Shown here: positions 17,901-28,800 of the stretch, piece after piece
Layout of the letters: each line of letters opens with the position of its first letter
Numbering within the stretch: the first letter of the stretch is position 1
Assembly (NCBI RefSeq): GCF_000759535.1
Contig: NZ_CP009455.1
Coordinates: 620,001 to 684,000, forward strand
Origin: Pseudomonas cremoricolorata
Lineage (GTDB): Bacteria > Pseudomonadota > Gammaproteobacteria > Pseudomonadales > Pseudomonadaceae
DNA: 64,000 nucleotides
Direction: 5' to 3'
The notes under the pieces: model-generated
Database searches by the model: none
Told to the model about the DNA's origin: nothing
What the model saw: the letters and a program-made list of their open reading frames with translations, nothing else
Program-made: the position numbers and the translations under genes

Positions 17901-20900
17901 CAGCAACGGCAAGCGCGACCGCCGCGCCCTGCCTGCCCCCGACAGCCACGCTGCACAGCGCAGCTACCGCGCCGCCAGCGAGCCGATGCAGCAGGCCATC
18001 GCCGGCATCTGGCAGGCAGTGCTCAAGCTCGATCAGGTGGGGCTGGACGACAACTTCTTCGAACTGGGCGGCGACTCGATTCTGTCGATTCAGGTGGTCA
18101 GCCGCGCGCGTCAGGCCGGCATCCACTTCACCCCCAAAGACCTGTTCACCTTGCAGACCATCGAGGCCCTGGCCCAGGTCGCGGTGTTCGGTGGCAACAG
18201 CGTGCAGGCCGAGCAAGGCCCGGTGCAGGGCGCCGCGCCGCTGCTGCCGATCCAGCACGGCTTCTTCGCCAGCGCCATTGCCCAGCGCGGGCAGTGGAAC
18301 CAGTCGGTGATGCTCAAGCCGGCCAACGCGCTCGATGCCAGCCTGCTGCGCCAGGCCCTGCACGCCCTGGTGGCGCACCACGATGCCCTGCGCCTGCGTT
18401 TCACTCAGCACGCCGAGGGCTGGCGGGCCGAGCATGCGCCAGCCGTTGCCGATGAGGTGCTGTGGCAGGCCGAGGTCAGCGACGCCGCCGCGCAACTGGC
18501 GCTGGCCAATCAGGCCCAGCGCAGCCTTGATCTTGCACACGGCCCACTGCTGCGCGCGGTGCTGATGACCCTGGCCGATGGCAGCCAGCGCCTGCTGCTG
18601 GTGATCCATCACCTGGTGGTCGATGGTGTGTCGTGGCGCATCCTGTTCGACGACTTGCAGCAGGTCTACGGCCAGTTGCAAGCCGGCCAGGCGCCTCGCC
18701 TGATGGCCAAAACCAGCGCCTTCAAGCGCTGGGGTGAGCGTCTGAGCGAGTACGCCCAGAGCGCCGCCGCGCACAACCAGCTGGCGTACTGGCAGGCACA
18801 GTTGGCCGGCCTTGACGCCGACCTGCCCGGCGCCCGCCGCGACGCCAGCCTGCTCGCCCGCCATGCACGGACCGTCGGTGTGCAACTGAGCCAGACCCAC
18901 ACCCGGCAGCTGTTGCAGGACGCCCCGGCTGCCTACCGCACCCGCATCAACGACCTGCTGCTCACCGCGCTGGCCCGCGCCGTGCAGGGCTGGAGCGGCC
19001 TGCCGGAGGTGCTGGTGCAACTGGAAGGCCATGGCCGCGAAGCGCTGTTCGACGACCTCGACCTGACCCGCACGGTCGGCTGGTTCACCAGCCTGTTCCC
19101 GCTGCGCCTGAGCCCGCAAACCGAACTGGCCGCTTCGATCAAGACCATCAAGGAACAACTGCGCAACGTGCCGGACAATGGCCTGGGCCACGGCGCGCTG
19201 CTGCACCTGGGCAGCCCTGAAGTGCGGCAAGCCCTGCGCGCGCTGCCGACACCGCGCATCACCTTCAACTACCTCGGCCAGTTCGATGGCAGCTTCAGCG
19301 ACGACGACGGCGCACTGTTCGCCCCCTGCGCCGAGCCTGTCGGTGACGAGAAAAGCGCCGACGCGCCGCTGGGCAACTGGCTGACGGTCAACAGCCAGGT
19401 GTATGCCGGGCAGCTGAACATGGCCTGGACCTTCAGCGAGGCGATGTTCGACACCGCCCACATCGAGGCCCTGGCGCAGCGCTGCCAGCACGAGCTGGAG
19501 CAGCTCATCGAACACTGCTGCAACGGCCAGCACCTGGGCGTGACGCCGTCGGACTTCCCCCTCGCGCAACTGAGCCAGCAGCAACTCGATGCGCTGCCTA
19601 TTGCCGTGCGCAACATCGACGACATCTTCCCGCTGTCGCCGATGCAGGAAGGCCTGCTGGTGCACACCCTGCTGGAGCAGCACTCGGGCATCTACTTCAT
19701 GCAAGAGTGCTACACCATCCGCGAACCGCTGGACTACGCGCTGTTCGATGCCGCCTGGCAGCAGGTGGTGCAGCGCTACGAGGCAGTGCGCGCCTCGTTC
19801 CTGTGGAACACCGGTGGCGAATTGTTGCAGGTGATTCACCGCGACACCCCGGTAAAGGTCGAGCTGCTCGACCTCAGCCACCTGCCATTGACCGACGCCG
19901 AGCCGCACATCCTCACCTTGCTGCGCCTGGAGCGCGAAGCCGGTTTCGACCTGGGCAAGGCGCCGCCGATTCGCTTCAAGCTGATCCGCCTGGCCGACGA
20001 CAGCCACCGCTTCATCATGAGCAACCACCACATCCTCATCGATGCCTGGTGCCGTTCGCTGCTGATGTCGGACTTCTTCGAGATCTACCACGCGGCCCTC
20101 GAACAGCGCCCCAGCCAATTGCGCACGCCGTATCGCTTCCGCCACTTCATCGAGTGGCTGCAACAGCAAGACCCGCACGCCGCCGAAGCGTTCTGGCGCG
20201 CGCAGCTGGCCGGTTTCGAGCAGGCCACGCCGCTGCCGCTGGACCGTCCGCAGTTGGCGGATCAGTCGCACTCGCGCATCGACGACAACTACACCTGGCT
20301 CAGCCCCGAGCACAGCGCGCAGTTGCTGGAAACCGCCAACCAGCACCGCCTGACCGTCAACACCCTGGTGCAGGCGGCTTGGGCGCTGACCTTGCACCAT
20401 TACAGCCGCAGCCGCGACGTGCTGTTCGGCGTGACGGTTTCCGGGCGCCCGGCGCACCTACCGCAAATGCAGGACACCGTCGGCCTGTTCATCAACAGTG
20501 TGCCGCTGCGGGTACCCCTGCCGCCCCCGGAGCAGCCGTGCACCACCCTCGACTGGCTCCGCGGCATTCTCGAACGCAACGTCGCCCTGCGCGAATACGA
20601 CTACCTGCCGCTGGTGCGCATTCAGGCGTGCAGCGAACTGGCTGCCGGCCAGCAGCTGTTCGACAGCCTGTTCGTATTCGAGAACGCGCCGCTGGACGCC
20701 TCGGTGGGCAGCGATGCGCGCGACATGGGCGTGGTCTCGGAGTCGTCGCGCACCCACACTAACTACCCGATCACCGTGGTGGTCTACCCCGGTGAACAAC
20801 TGGGCCTGCACCTGTCCTACGACAGCCGCTATTTCAAGCGCAGCAGCATGGACGCTGTGCTGGCGCAGTTCCGGCAGTACCTCGAAGCGCTGCCGCAGCA

Positions 20901-22833
20901 CCTGCACAGCCCGCTGGAGCAGCTCGCCCAGGCCCACGACGCCGATGCCGACGCGCTGCTGGCGCACACCCGCACCGAGGTCGAGCATGACCTGGCGCGC
21001 TCGTTCATCGAGCGCTTCGAAGCCCAGGTCGAGCGCCGTGGCGAAGCCATCGCCGCCACCTGCGGCGCACGGCAGTGGAGCTACCGCGAGCTGGAGCGCC
21101 AGGCCAACCGCGTCGGTCAGGCGCTGATCGCCCAGGGCGTCGGTGAAGACCAGCCGGTGGCGCTGCTGGCCGAGCGCGAACTGGAACTGCTGGCCAGCAT
21201 CGTCGGCGCGTTCAAGGCCGGTGCCGGCTACCTGCCGCTCGACCCCAGCCACCCCGACGAACGCCTGGCCGACATCCTTGTCCGCAGCCGCACCCCGGCG
21301 CTGATTTGCAGCGCCGCGCAGCAGAGCCGCGCCCAGACCTTGCTGGCCGGACTGGCCACGCCGGTAACACTGCTGGTCTACGAGCAACTGCTGGCCGGCG
21401 CCTACAGCGAGGCGCGCCCTGGCCGCTACAGCGCGCCCAACAGCCTGGCCTATGTGATCTTCACCTCAGGCTCCACCGGCCAGCCCAAGGGGGTGATGGT
21501 CGAGCAGGCCGGCATGCTCAACAACCAGTTGAGCAAGCTGCCGTACCTGGGCCTGGATGAACAGGCCGTGATCGCTCAAACGGCCTCGCAGTCGTTCGAT
21601 ATTTCCGTCTGGCAGTTCCTCACCGCGCTGCTCTGCGGCGGCCAGGTGCGCATCGTGCCCGATGCCGTGGCCCGGCATCCGGCGCAGTTGCTGCACGAGG
21701 TGGCCGAGCAACGCATCAGCGTGCTGGAAATCGTCCCGGCGCTGATTCAGGCCGTGCTGGAAGAACCCCATCTGGCACTTCCAGCGCTGCGCTGGCTGCT
21801 GCCCACCGGCGAAGCACTGCCGGCAGAAACCGCGGCCGCCTGGCTGCAACGCTACCCCGGCATCGCCCTGGTCAATGCTTACGGCCCGGCCGAGTGCTCG
21901 GATGACGTGGCCTTCTACACCCTGCCAGTCGATGGCGTGCAGCGCAGCAACATCCCCATCGGCTATGCCACCGACAACAACCGCCTGTACCTGCTCGACG
22001 ACTACCTGCAACCGGTGCCGGACGGCGCGGTGGGGGAAATCTGCGTGGCCGGGGTCGGCGTTGGTCGCGGCTACTGCGCCGACCCGCTGCGCACGGTGCC
22101 GGTGTTCGTGCCCAACCCGTTCGCCGTGCACCCCGGCGAGCGCCTGTACAAGACCGGCGACCTGGCGCGGCGGCGCAAGGACGATGGCGCCCTGGAATAC
22201 CTCGGGCGCGTCGACCAGCAGGTGAAAGTGAACGGATTCCGTATCGAGCTGGGCGAGATCGAAGCGCAGATCGGCCAGTTCAGCGCGGTGCGCGAAGCCG
22301 CCGTGCTGGTGGTCGAGCACACCCTAGGCAAAGGGCTGGTGGCCTTCCTCACCGTGGAAGACGGCACCACGGTGGATGCCGACGGGCTGGAGGCGCTGCG
22401 TGATTTCCTCAAGGCGCGCCTGCCGCTGTACATGGTGCCGGCGCTGTACCAGGTGCTCGAACAGATGCCGCGCAACGCCAACGGCAAGCTCGACCGCAAG
22501 GCCCTGGCGCGCCTGCCGGTGCATGCCGGCGAACAGGCCTTCCGCGCCGCCGAAGGCGAAACGGCACAGGCGGTGGCGGCGATCTGGCAGGCCGTGCTCA
22601 AGGTCGAGCGCGTCGGCCTGGACGACCACTTCTTCGCCTTGGGCGGCAACTCGCTGCTGGCCACCCAGGTGACCTCACGCATTCAGCTGCAACTGGCCAT
22701 CGAAGCGCCGCTGGCGGCGCTGTTCGAAAGCGCCAGCCTGGAAGACTTCGTGCGCCGACTGCCGGCCGCCGCCCCACCTGAAACCGAATTGAGCGACTTG
22801 TTCGACCTGCTCGATGAGCTGGAGACCCAATGA
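14986..22833 (+). CDS. NRPS A: C-A(Gln?)-T-E-C-A(Dab)-T
   Basis: 2615 residues, two modules. Order: C (about 40-470, HHIVSDA), A1 (about 490-980), T1 (Ser near 1031, GGDS type), E (HHLVVDG near 1208), C (HHILIDA near 1681), A2 (about 2000-2490), T2 (Ser near 2556). Reading pocket positions by alignment to GrsA in my head gives A1 = D-A-W-Q-L-L-L-I-D, nearest to glutamine codes, and A2 = D-I-W-E-L-T-A-D-D, the 2,4-diaminobutyrate code of pyoverdine synthetases. The protein should therefore add D-Gln(?) and L-Dab. Its N-terminus (DDDLLALLLADED) is unlike the N-termini of B-E, whereas its C-terminus (LFDLLDELE) is the donor helix type. The stop overlaps NRPS B by ATGA. Domain calls are strong, Dab good, Gln tentative. 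Confidence 0.93.
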   Translation: MTTSQFTPCDDDLLALLLADEDAVADAIAVRPQAADVDTTPQPLSFAQQRLWFVQQFAPHSSAYNLPRALLLGGALDSAALQRALQQVIERHDILRSRFVQVDEQACQVVDRQAQLHLQHHDLSALGETEREQRVQQLMNTEAGTPFVLEQAPLIRASLIALAPQRHVLLLNMHHIVSDAWSNPILMRDLAAAYQGQALPRPPLQHADYARWQRDDYPATAAHDQAAAYWRAYLGEAITPLSLPTDHPRDAARVPLAASHALTLPGEQVQRLNRFCQAHGLTPFVVLLGAWQLLLGRHAGQDDFTVGVPNASRNQAQTQDLVGYFVSSQIYRAQLDPTQPALSFLHGLRQHALAALEHADHPVELLLEALQLQRSTQANPLFQTLFNWRVAGNEQGPMQFADLALDFLPLGQQQAKFDLSLDVAYSQRQVEARFEYDATLFEAPRIAQLAGHWATLLDALLTQPQQALGELSMFCADERQALLATGHGPRTACGALPAVHQWVSQQAARTPQRLAVCCAEHSLSYAELEQRANQLAHRLIELGVGPDVVVGVALARSVELVVGLLAILKAGGAYLPLDPSYPAERLDYMIRDSGTALVLLQPEQRLPLPAGVQALALDNLEHYSNATPQVPVHAEHLAYLIYTSGSTGRPKGVQVRHGGLSNHMAWMHAELPLQADDRVLQKTAFSFDASVWEFWLPLLSGAELVLASPALSDDLSLLWQEVHSAGITVLQMAPSLLQALLPQAEDAQLAGLRLLALGGEALGVELVMQLQRRFSGRIVNLYGPTEATIDTCHCTLQGAPDGAIAPIGQTIDNVHSHVLDGQLQPCLAGTPGELYIGGAGLARGYHQRPGLTAERFVPDPFGAGGARLYRSGDLTRRRSDGALDYLSRIDHQVKIRGLRIELGEIESQLLRQAGIAEAAVLAHDTGHGQQLVAYLAPATGSDAQTLRSALQQVLPDYMVPAHVLFLERLPLTSNGKRDRRALPAPDSHAAQRSYRAASEPMQQAIAGIWQAVLKLDQVGLDDNFFELGGDSILSIQVVSRARQAGIHFTPKDLFTLQTIEALAQVAVFGGNSVQAEQGPVQGAAPLLPIQHGFFASAIAQRGQWNQSVMLKPANALDASLLRQALHALVAHHDALRLRFTQHAEGWRAEHAPAVADEVLWQAEVSDAAAQLALANQAQRSLDLAHGPLLRAVLMTLADGSQRLLLVIHHLVVDGVSWRILFDDLQQVYGQLQAGQAPRLMAKTSAFKRWGERLSEYAQSAAAHNQLAYWQAQLAGLDADLPGARRDASLLARHARTVGVQLSQTHTRQLLQDAPAAYRTRINDLLLTALARAVQGWSGLPEVLVQLEGHGREALFDDLDLTRTVGWFTSLFPLRLSPQTELAASIKTIKEQLRNVPDNGLGHGALLHLGSPEVRQALRALPTPRITFNYLGQFDGSFSDDDGALFAPCAEPVGDEKSADAPLGNWLTVNSQVYAGQLNMAWTFSEAMFDTAHIEALAQRCQHELEQLIEHCCNGQHLGVTPSDFPLAQLSQQQLDALPIAVRNIDDIFPLSPMQEGLLVHTLLEQHSGIYFMQECYTIREPLDYALFDAAWQQVVQRYEAVRASFLWNTGGELLQVIHRDTPVKVELLDLSHLPLTDAEPHILTLLRLEREAGFDLGKAPPIRFKLIRLADDSHRFIMSNHHILIDAWCRSLLMSDFFEIYHAALEQRPSQLRTPYRFRHFIEWLQQQDPHAAEAFWRAQLAGFEQATPLPLDRPQLADQSHSRIDDNYTWLSPEHSAQLLETANQHRLTVNTLVQAAWALTLHHYSRSRDVLFGVTVSGRPAHLPQMQDTVGLFINSVPLRVPLPPPEQPCTTLDWLRGILERNVALREYDYLPLVRIQACSELAAGQQLFDSLFVFENAPLDASVGSDARDMGVVSESSRTHTNYPITVVVYPGEQLGLHLSYDSRYFKRSSMDAVLAQFRQYLEALPQHLHSPLEQLAQAHDADADALLAHTRTEVEHDLARSFIERFEAQVERRGEAIAATCGARQWSYRELERQANRVGQALIAQGVGEDQPVALLAERELELLASIVGAFKAGAGYLPLDPSHPDERLADILVRSRTPALICSAAQQSRAQTLLAGLATPVTLLVYEQLLAGAYSEARPGRYSAPNSLAYVIFTSGSTGQPKGVMVEQAGMLNNQLSKLPYLGLDEQAVIAQTASQSFDISVWQFLTALLCGGQVRIVPDAVARHPAQLLHEVAEQRISVLEIVPALIQAVLEEPHLALPALRWLLPTGEALPAETAAAWLQRYPGIALVNAYGPAECSDDVAFYTLPVDGVQRSNIPIGYATDNNRLYLLDDYLQPVPDGAVGEICVAGVGVGRGYCADPLRTVPVFVPNPFAVHPGERLYKTGDLARRRKDDGALEYLGRVDQQVKVNGFRIELGEIEAQIGQFSAVREAAVLVVEHTLGKGLVAFLTVEDGTTVDADGLEALRDFLKARLPLYMVPALYQVLEQMPRNANGKLDRKALARLPVHAGEQAFRAAEGETAQAVAAIWQAVLKVERVGLDDHFFALGGNSLLATQVTSRIQLQLAIEAPLAALFESASLEDFVRRLPAAAPPETELSDLFDLLDELETQ

Positions 22834-25800
22834 TGCACAGCAACGCCTTGTCTGACCTGATCGAACGCTTCGTCAAGTTGCCCACCGCCCAACGCCGAAC
22901 CCTCTACCAGCAAATGCTGGGCAAGGGCATCGACGTTGCCCGCCTGCCGATCCCGGTCACCCGCAGCGCCTTCGAGCGCGTGCCGTTGTCCTTCGCCCAG
23001 GAGCGCCAGTGGTTCCTCTGGGAGCTGGAGCCAGAAAGCAGCGCCTACAACTTGCCCACCGCCCTGCGCCTGCACGGCGCGCTGGATATACCGGCGTTGC
23101 AGGCCAGTTTCGACGCACTGCTGGCGCGCCATGAAAGCCTGCGCACGCGCTTTGCCGAGCACGAGGGGGTGCGTCATCAGGTGGTCGATGCGCCAATGCG
23201 CATCGTCATCGAACAGCAAGCGTTGCCACTCGGTCCAGGCAGCGAAGAACAGCGCGTGCAGGCGTGGATCGCCGCGCGCATCGCCACGCCGTTCGACTTG
23301 GCCCGCGGGCCACTGCTGCGCGTCTACCTGTTGCAACTGGCTGCCGAAGAACACGTGCTGTTGCTGGTGCAGCACCACATCGTCTCCGACGCCTGGTCGA
23401 TGCAGGTGATGGTCCGCGAACTGATCGCAGCTTACGCCGGGCACGGCGCCGCGCTGCCGGCGCTGCCGGTGCAGTACGCCGACTACGCGCTGTGGCAGCG
23501 GCACTGGATGGAAGCCGGTGGCCGCGATCAGCAACTGGCCTACTGGGTCGAGCAACTGGGCGGCGAACAACCGGTGCTGCAACTGCCCGCCAGCCGCGCG
23601 CAACCGGCGCGGCGCAGCGGCCAGGGTGCGCTGCAGGAAGTTGCGCTCGACGCCGGTCTGACGCAGGCGTTGAAGGCGCTGGCGCAGCAGCAGGGGGTGA
23701 CGCTGTTCATGCTCCTGCTGGCCTCGTTCCAGGCCTTGTTGCAACGCAGTTCGGGGCAGAACGACATCCGCGTCGGCGTGCCCATCGCCAACCGCAACCG
23801 GGTGGAAACCGAAGGCCTGATCGGCTTTTTCGTCAACACCCAGGTGCTGCGCGCCGAGGTCGATGGGCAGCAGCCGTTCAGCACGCTGCTGCAACAGATC
23901 AAACAACGCGCCCTCGGTGCCCAGCAGCATCAGGACCTGCCCTTCGAGCAACTGGTCGATGCCTTGCAGCCCGAGCGCAGCCTGGGCCACAACCCGTTGT
24001 TCCAGGTGATCTACAACCACCTTTCCGCCGACCCCAGCCAGGCTCAAGACCCGGCCACCGACCACCTTGGCCTACGCATCGAAGCCCTCGACTGGGCCAC
24101 GCAGACCGCGCAGTTCGACCTGGCGCTGAACACCTTCGAATCCGAAGGCGGCCTGCGTGCCTCGCTGATCTACGCCACCGACGTGTTCGACCGCGAAGAC
24201 GCCGAGCGCCTGGCCAAGCACTGGCTGAACCTGCTGCGCGCCGTGGTGCATAACCCGCAGCAGCGGGTCTGCGAACTCGACCTGCTCGGCGCCGAGGAAC
24301 AGCACAGCACCCTCGCCCAGTGGAACCCGGCCACCCAGGTATTGGCCGTCGAGCAGTGCCTGCACCAGCGCATCGAACAGCAAGCCGCGCTACGCCCCGA
24401 CGCCATCGCCCTGAGTTTTGAAGGCGAGCACCTGAGCTACGACCAGCTCAACCGCCGCGCCAACCGCCTGGCCCATCAACTGATCGCCCAAGGCGTCGGC
24501 CCAGAGCGGCTGGTGGGCCTGGCCTGCGAACGCGGCTTCGACATGCTGGTGGGCATTCTCGCCATCCTCAAGGCCGGCGGCGCCTACCTGCCGCTCGACC
24601 CGAAATCCCCCGCCGAACGCCTGGCCTACATCCTCGAAGACAGCGCCCCGGCGCTGCTGCTGGGGCAGGCCGAGGTGCTGGCGCAGATGGCCCTGCCAGC
24701 CGAACTGCCGACCTTGAGTTTCGAAGGCCTGAACGACGACGGCGCAGAACACAATCCTGCCGTGGCCCTGTCGCCCGACCATCTGGCCTACGTCATCTAC
24801 ACCTCAGGCTCCACCGGCAAGCCCAAGGGCACCCTGCTCGCCCACCGCAACGTGCTGCGCCTGTTCGATGCCACGCACGCCTGGTTCGCTTTCGACCAGC
24901 ACGATGTGTGGAGCCTGTTCCACTCCTACGCCTTCGACTTCTCGGTGTGGGAAATCTTCGGCGCGCTGCTCTACGGCGGGCGCCTGGTCATCGTCCCGCA
25001 GGATGTCACCCGCTCGCCGGACGACTTCCACGCGCTGCTGATCGAGCAAGGCGTGACCGTGCTCAACCAGACGCCCTCGGCCTTCCGCCAACTGATGCAC
25101 GTGGCCTGTGCGGCGCCTGCCGAGGCCGGACAACTGCGCTTGCGCCAGGTGATTTTCGGCGGTGAAGCGCTGGATGTGTCGAGCCTGGCGCCGTGGTTCG
25201 AGCGCTTCGGCGACAGCGCGCCGCAGTTGGTGAACATGTACGGCATCACCGAAACCACGGTGCACGTCACCTACCGTCCGCTGCGCAAGGCCGACCTTGC
25301 CCAGCCCGGCGTCAGCCCCATCGGCGAAGTCATCCCCGACCTCACCTGGTACGTACTCGACGCTGACCTCAACCCGGTGCCGCGCAACTGCGTCGGCGAG
25401 CTGTACATCGGCCAGGCGGGTTTGGCCCGTGGCTACCTGAAACGTGCCGATCTCACCGCCACACGTTTCATCCCTAACCCGTTCGAAACCGGCGGCAGCC
25501 GCCTGTACCGCACCGGTGACCTGGCGCGTTTCGGCGCCGACGGGACGATCGACTACATCGGCCGCATCGACCAGCAGGTGAAGATTCGCGGTTTTCGGAT
25601 CGAGCTGGGCGAGATCGAAGCGCGCCTGCAAGCGCTGGCCGAGGTACGCGACGCGGTGGTGCTGGCCCAGCCCGGCCCGAGCGGCATGCAACTGGTGGCC
25701 TACGTGGTGCCCGCCGCTGTCGGGCTGGACGCTGCCAGCCTCAAACAGCACCTGAAAAGCACGCTGCCCGAGTACATGGTGCCGAGCCATGTGCTGCTGC

Positions 25801-28800
25801 TCGAACGCTTGCCGCTGACGCACAACGGCAAGCTCGATCGGCGGGCGTTGCCGGGGGTGGAAACGCAGTCGACGCCTGCCGCTTACAGCGCACCCCACGC
25901 GGGTCTTGAACAGGCCATCGCCGAGATCTGGCAGCAGGTGCTGCAGGTCGAGCAGGTGGGCCGTGAGGACAACTTCTTTGAGCTGGGTGGCGACTCGATC
26001 ATCTCCATCCAGGTGGTCAGCCGCGCACGTCAGGCCGGCATCCACTTCACCGCCAAGCACGTCTTCGAGCACCAGAGCGTGGCAGGACTGGCCGCGGTGG
26101 CGCAGTACCGCGAACCGCTCGCAGCTCAAGATCAAGGCCCGGTTCAAGGCCATAGCGCACTGCTGCCGGTTCAGCACTGGTTCTTCGAGCACGTCCGCGA
26201 ACAACGCCACCACTGGAATCAGTCGGTGGTCCTCAAGCCGCACCAACCGCTGCAAGCCGAGCTGCTCGAGCAGGCGTTGCGCGCCCTGCTCGTGCAGCAT
26301 GACGCCCTGCGCCTGGTGTTTCGCGAACAGCCTTCAGGCTGGCTTGCCGAGCATCTGCCCTTCGAGGCTGTGCAAGAGCCGCTGTTGCGCTGCGTCACGC
26401 TGCGCAATCTGGATGAACTGCGCGAGGCTGGCGAGCAGACCCAGCGCAGCCTGGACCTGAGCCGCGGCCCGCTGCTGCGCGGCCTGCTGGGCGAATTGCC
26501 GGACGGCAGCCAGCGCCTGCAATTGGTGGTGCATCACCTGGTGGTCGATGGTGTTTCCTGGCGCATTCTCTTCGAAGACCTGCAACAGGCCTATCAGCAA
26601 CTGCAGGCAGGTGATGATCTGCATCTGCCGGCCAAGACCTGGTCGTTCAAACGCTGGGCCGAGGCGCTGCAGGACTATGCCCGTGCAGGCGGCGGGCTAC
26701 ACAGTGAAGCCTTCTGGATTCAGCAGTTGCAGGACGCGCCGATCGACCTGCCCTGCGCCAACCCGGCGGGCGGACTGAGCAATCGCCATGCCCGCACGGT
26801 CCATGCACGGCTGTCGCAGGCGCAGACCCACGCCCTGCTGCAACAGGCCCCGGCGGCCTACCGGACCCAAGTCAACGACCTGTTGCTCACCGCGCTGGCG
26901 CGGGTGATCTGCCGCTGGAGCGGTGAGCCGAGCATGCTCGTGCAACTGGAGGGTCATGGCCGCGAAGAGTTGTTCGAGGGGGTCGATCTGTCGCGCACGG
27001 TCGGCTGGTTCACCACGCTTTACCCGCTGCGGCTGACCCCTGCCGGCACCCCTGAAGCCTCGATCAAGCGCATCAAGGAACACCTGCGCAGCGTGCCCGA
27101 CAAAGGTATCGGTCACGGTGCGCTACGTCATCTGGGCAGTGCCGAGACCCGCGCCCGCCTGCTGGCGCTGCCAACCCCGCGAATCACCTTCAACTACCTC
27201 GGTCAGTTCGATGCCAGCTTCGCTCAAGACCAGGGCGCGCTGTTCAGCCCGACGGGTGATGCCGCCGGCCGCGAACAGGACATCGATGCGCCATTGGCCA
27301 ACTGGCTGACCCTCAACGGCCAGGTCTACGCTGGCGAACTGAGCATGGGCTGGACCTTCAGCGCCGAAATGTTCCAGGCCGACAGCGTGCAACGCCTGGC
27401 CGACGACTATATGGCTGAGCTGGCAGCACTGGTCGAGCATTGCTGTCAGCCGGGTCGTCAGGGCGTCACGCCGACGGACTTTCCACTGGCGAGCCTGACC
27501 CAGGCGCAACTCGACGCGTTGCCTGTTCCGGCCAGCAATATCGAGGACATCTACCCGCTCTCGCCCATGCAGCAAGGCATGCTGTTCCACAGCGTCTATG
27601 GCGAGGCTACGGCTGACTACGTGACACAGATGTGCGTGGATGTCGAAGGGCTCGACCCGCAGCGCTTCGAACGCGCCTGGCAGGAGACGCTGCAGGCCCA
27701 CGATATCCTGCGCAGCAGCTTCGTCTGGGACATCGGGCTGCAACAGCCGGTGCAGGTGGTCCAGCGCCGCGTGCAGTTGCCTTTCAGCACCCAGGACTGG
27801 CGCCAGCGTGGCGATCTCGACCAGGCCCTTGCGACACTGGCTGAGCACGATCGCCAGCAAGGTTTCGACCTGGGCACCGCCCCCTTGCTGCGCGTGCAGT
27901 TGATCCGCACGGGTGACGAGCGCCACCACTTGATCTACACACACCACCACATCCTGCTCGATGGCTGGAGCAACTCGCTGCTGCTCGGCGAGGTGCTGCA
28001 ACGCTATCGTGGTGACCCTGTCCACCCCACTGGCGGGCGCTATCGCGATCTGCTCGCCTGGCTCGCCCAGCAGGACTCGATGGCAGCGCAAGCGTTCTGG
28101 CAAGCGCAGTTCGCGGCGTTCGAAGCACCGACCCTGCTTGCCGATGCACGGGCGACCAGCGCCCGAGGCGAGCAGGGCCACGGCGAGTATTTCCACCGCC
28201 TCGACGCTGATACCACTGCCGCCCTGAACCGCTTCGCACGGCAGCAGAAAGTCACGTTCAATACCGTGCTGCAAGCGGCATGGATGCTGTTGTTGCAGCG
28301 CCTCAGCGGGCAGACGACGGTCACCTTCGGCACCACCGTATCCGGCCGGCCCACTGCGCTGAAAGGCGTCGAACAGCAGATAGGCCTGTTCATCAACACG
28401 CTGCCCGTGATCGCCACGCCACGACCGCAGCAGCGCATCGAGCAATGGTTGCAGCAGGTCCAGAACCAGGCGCTGGCCTTGCGTGAGCAAGAGCACACGC
28501 CCCTGTATGAAATTCAACGCTGGGTCGGACAGGGCGGCGAAGCGCTGTTCGACACCTTGCTGGTCTTCGAGAACTACCCCATCGCGCAAGCCCTGCAACA
28601 GCCGCGAGGCAACGGCCCCCGCTTCGCCAACGTGCGTAATCAGGAACAGACCAACTATCCCCTCACCCTGCAGGCCACGCTGGGCGAGCGACTGACGCTG
28701 CAGTTCAGTCATGCCCTGGCAGCGTTCGATACGCACGATGTCAGACGCCTTGCAGAGCATCTGGACACCGTGCTGCGCAACATGCTTGGCGATCCGCAGC

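Noticed and set aside
16351..20457. A 1368-codon open frame antisense to NRPS A, and similar long antisense frames under B, D, E, F and fpvA
   Set aside because: They mirror high-GC codon use of the real genes, contain no recognisable domain, and the sense frames carry continuous NRPS or receptor motifs.
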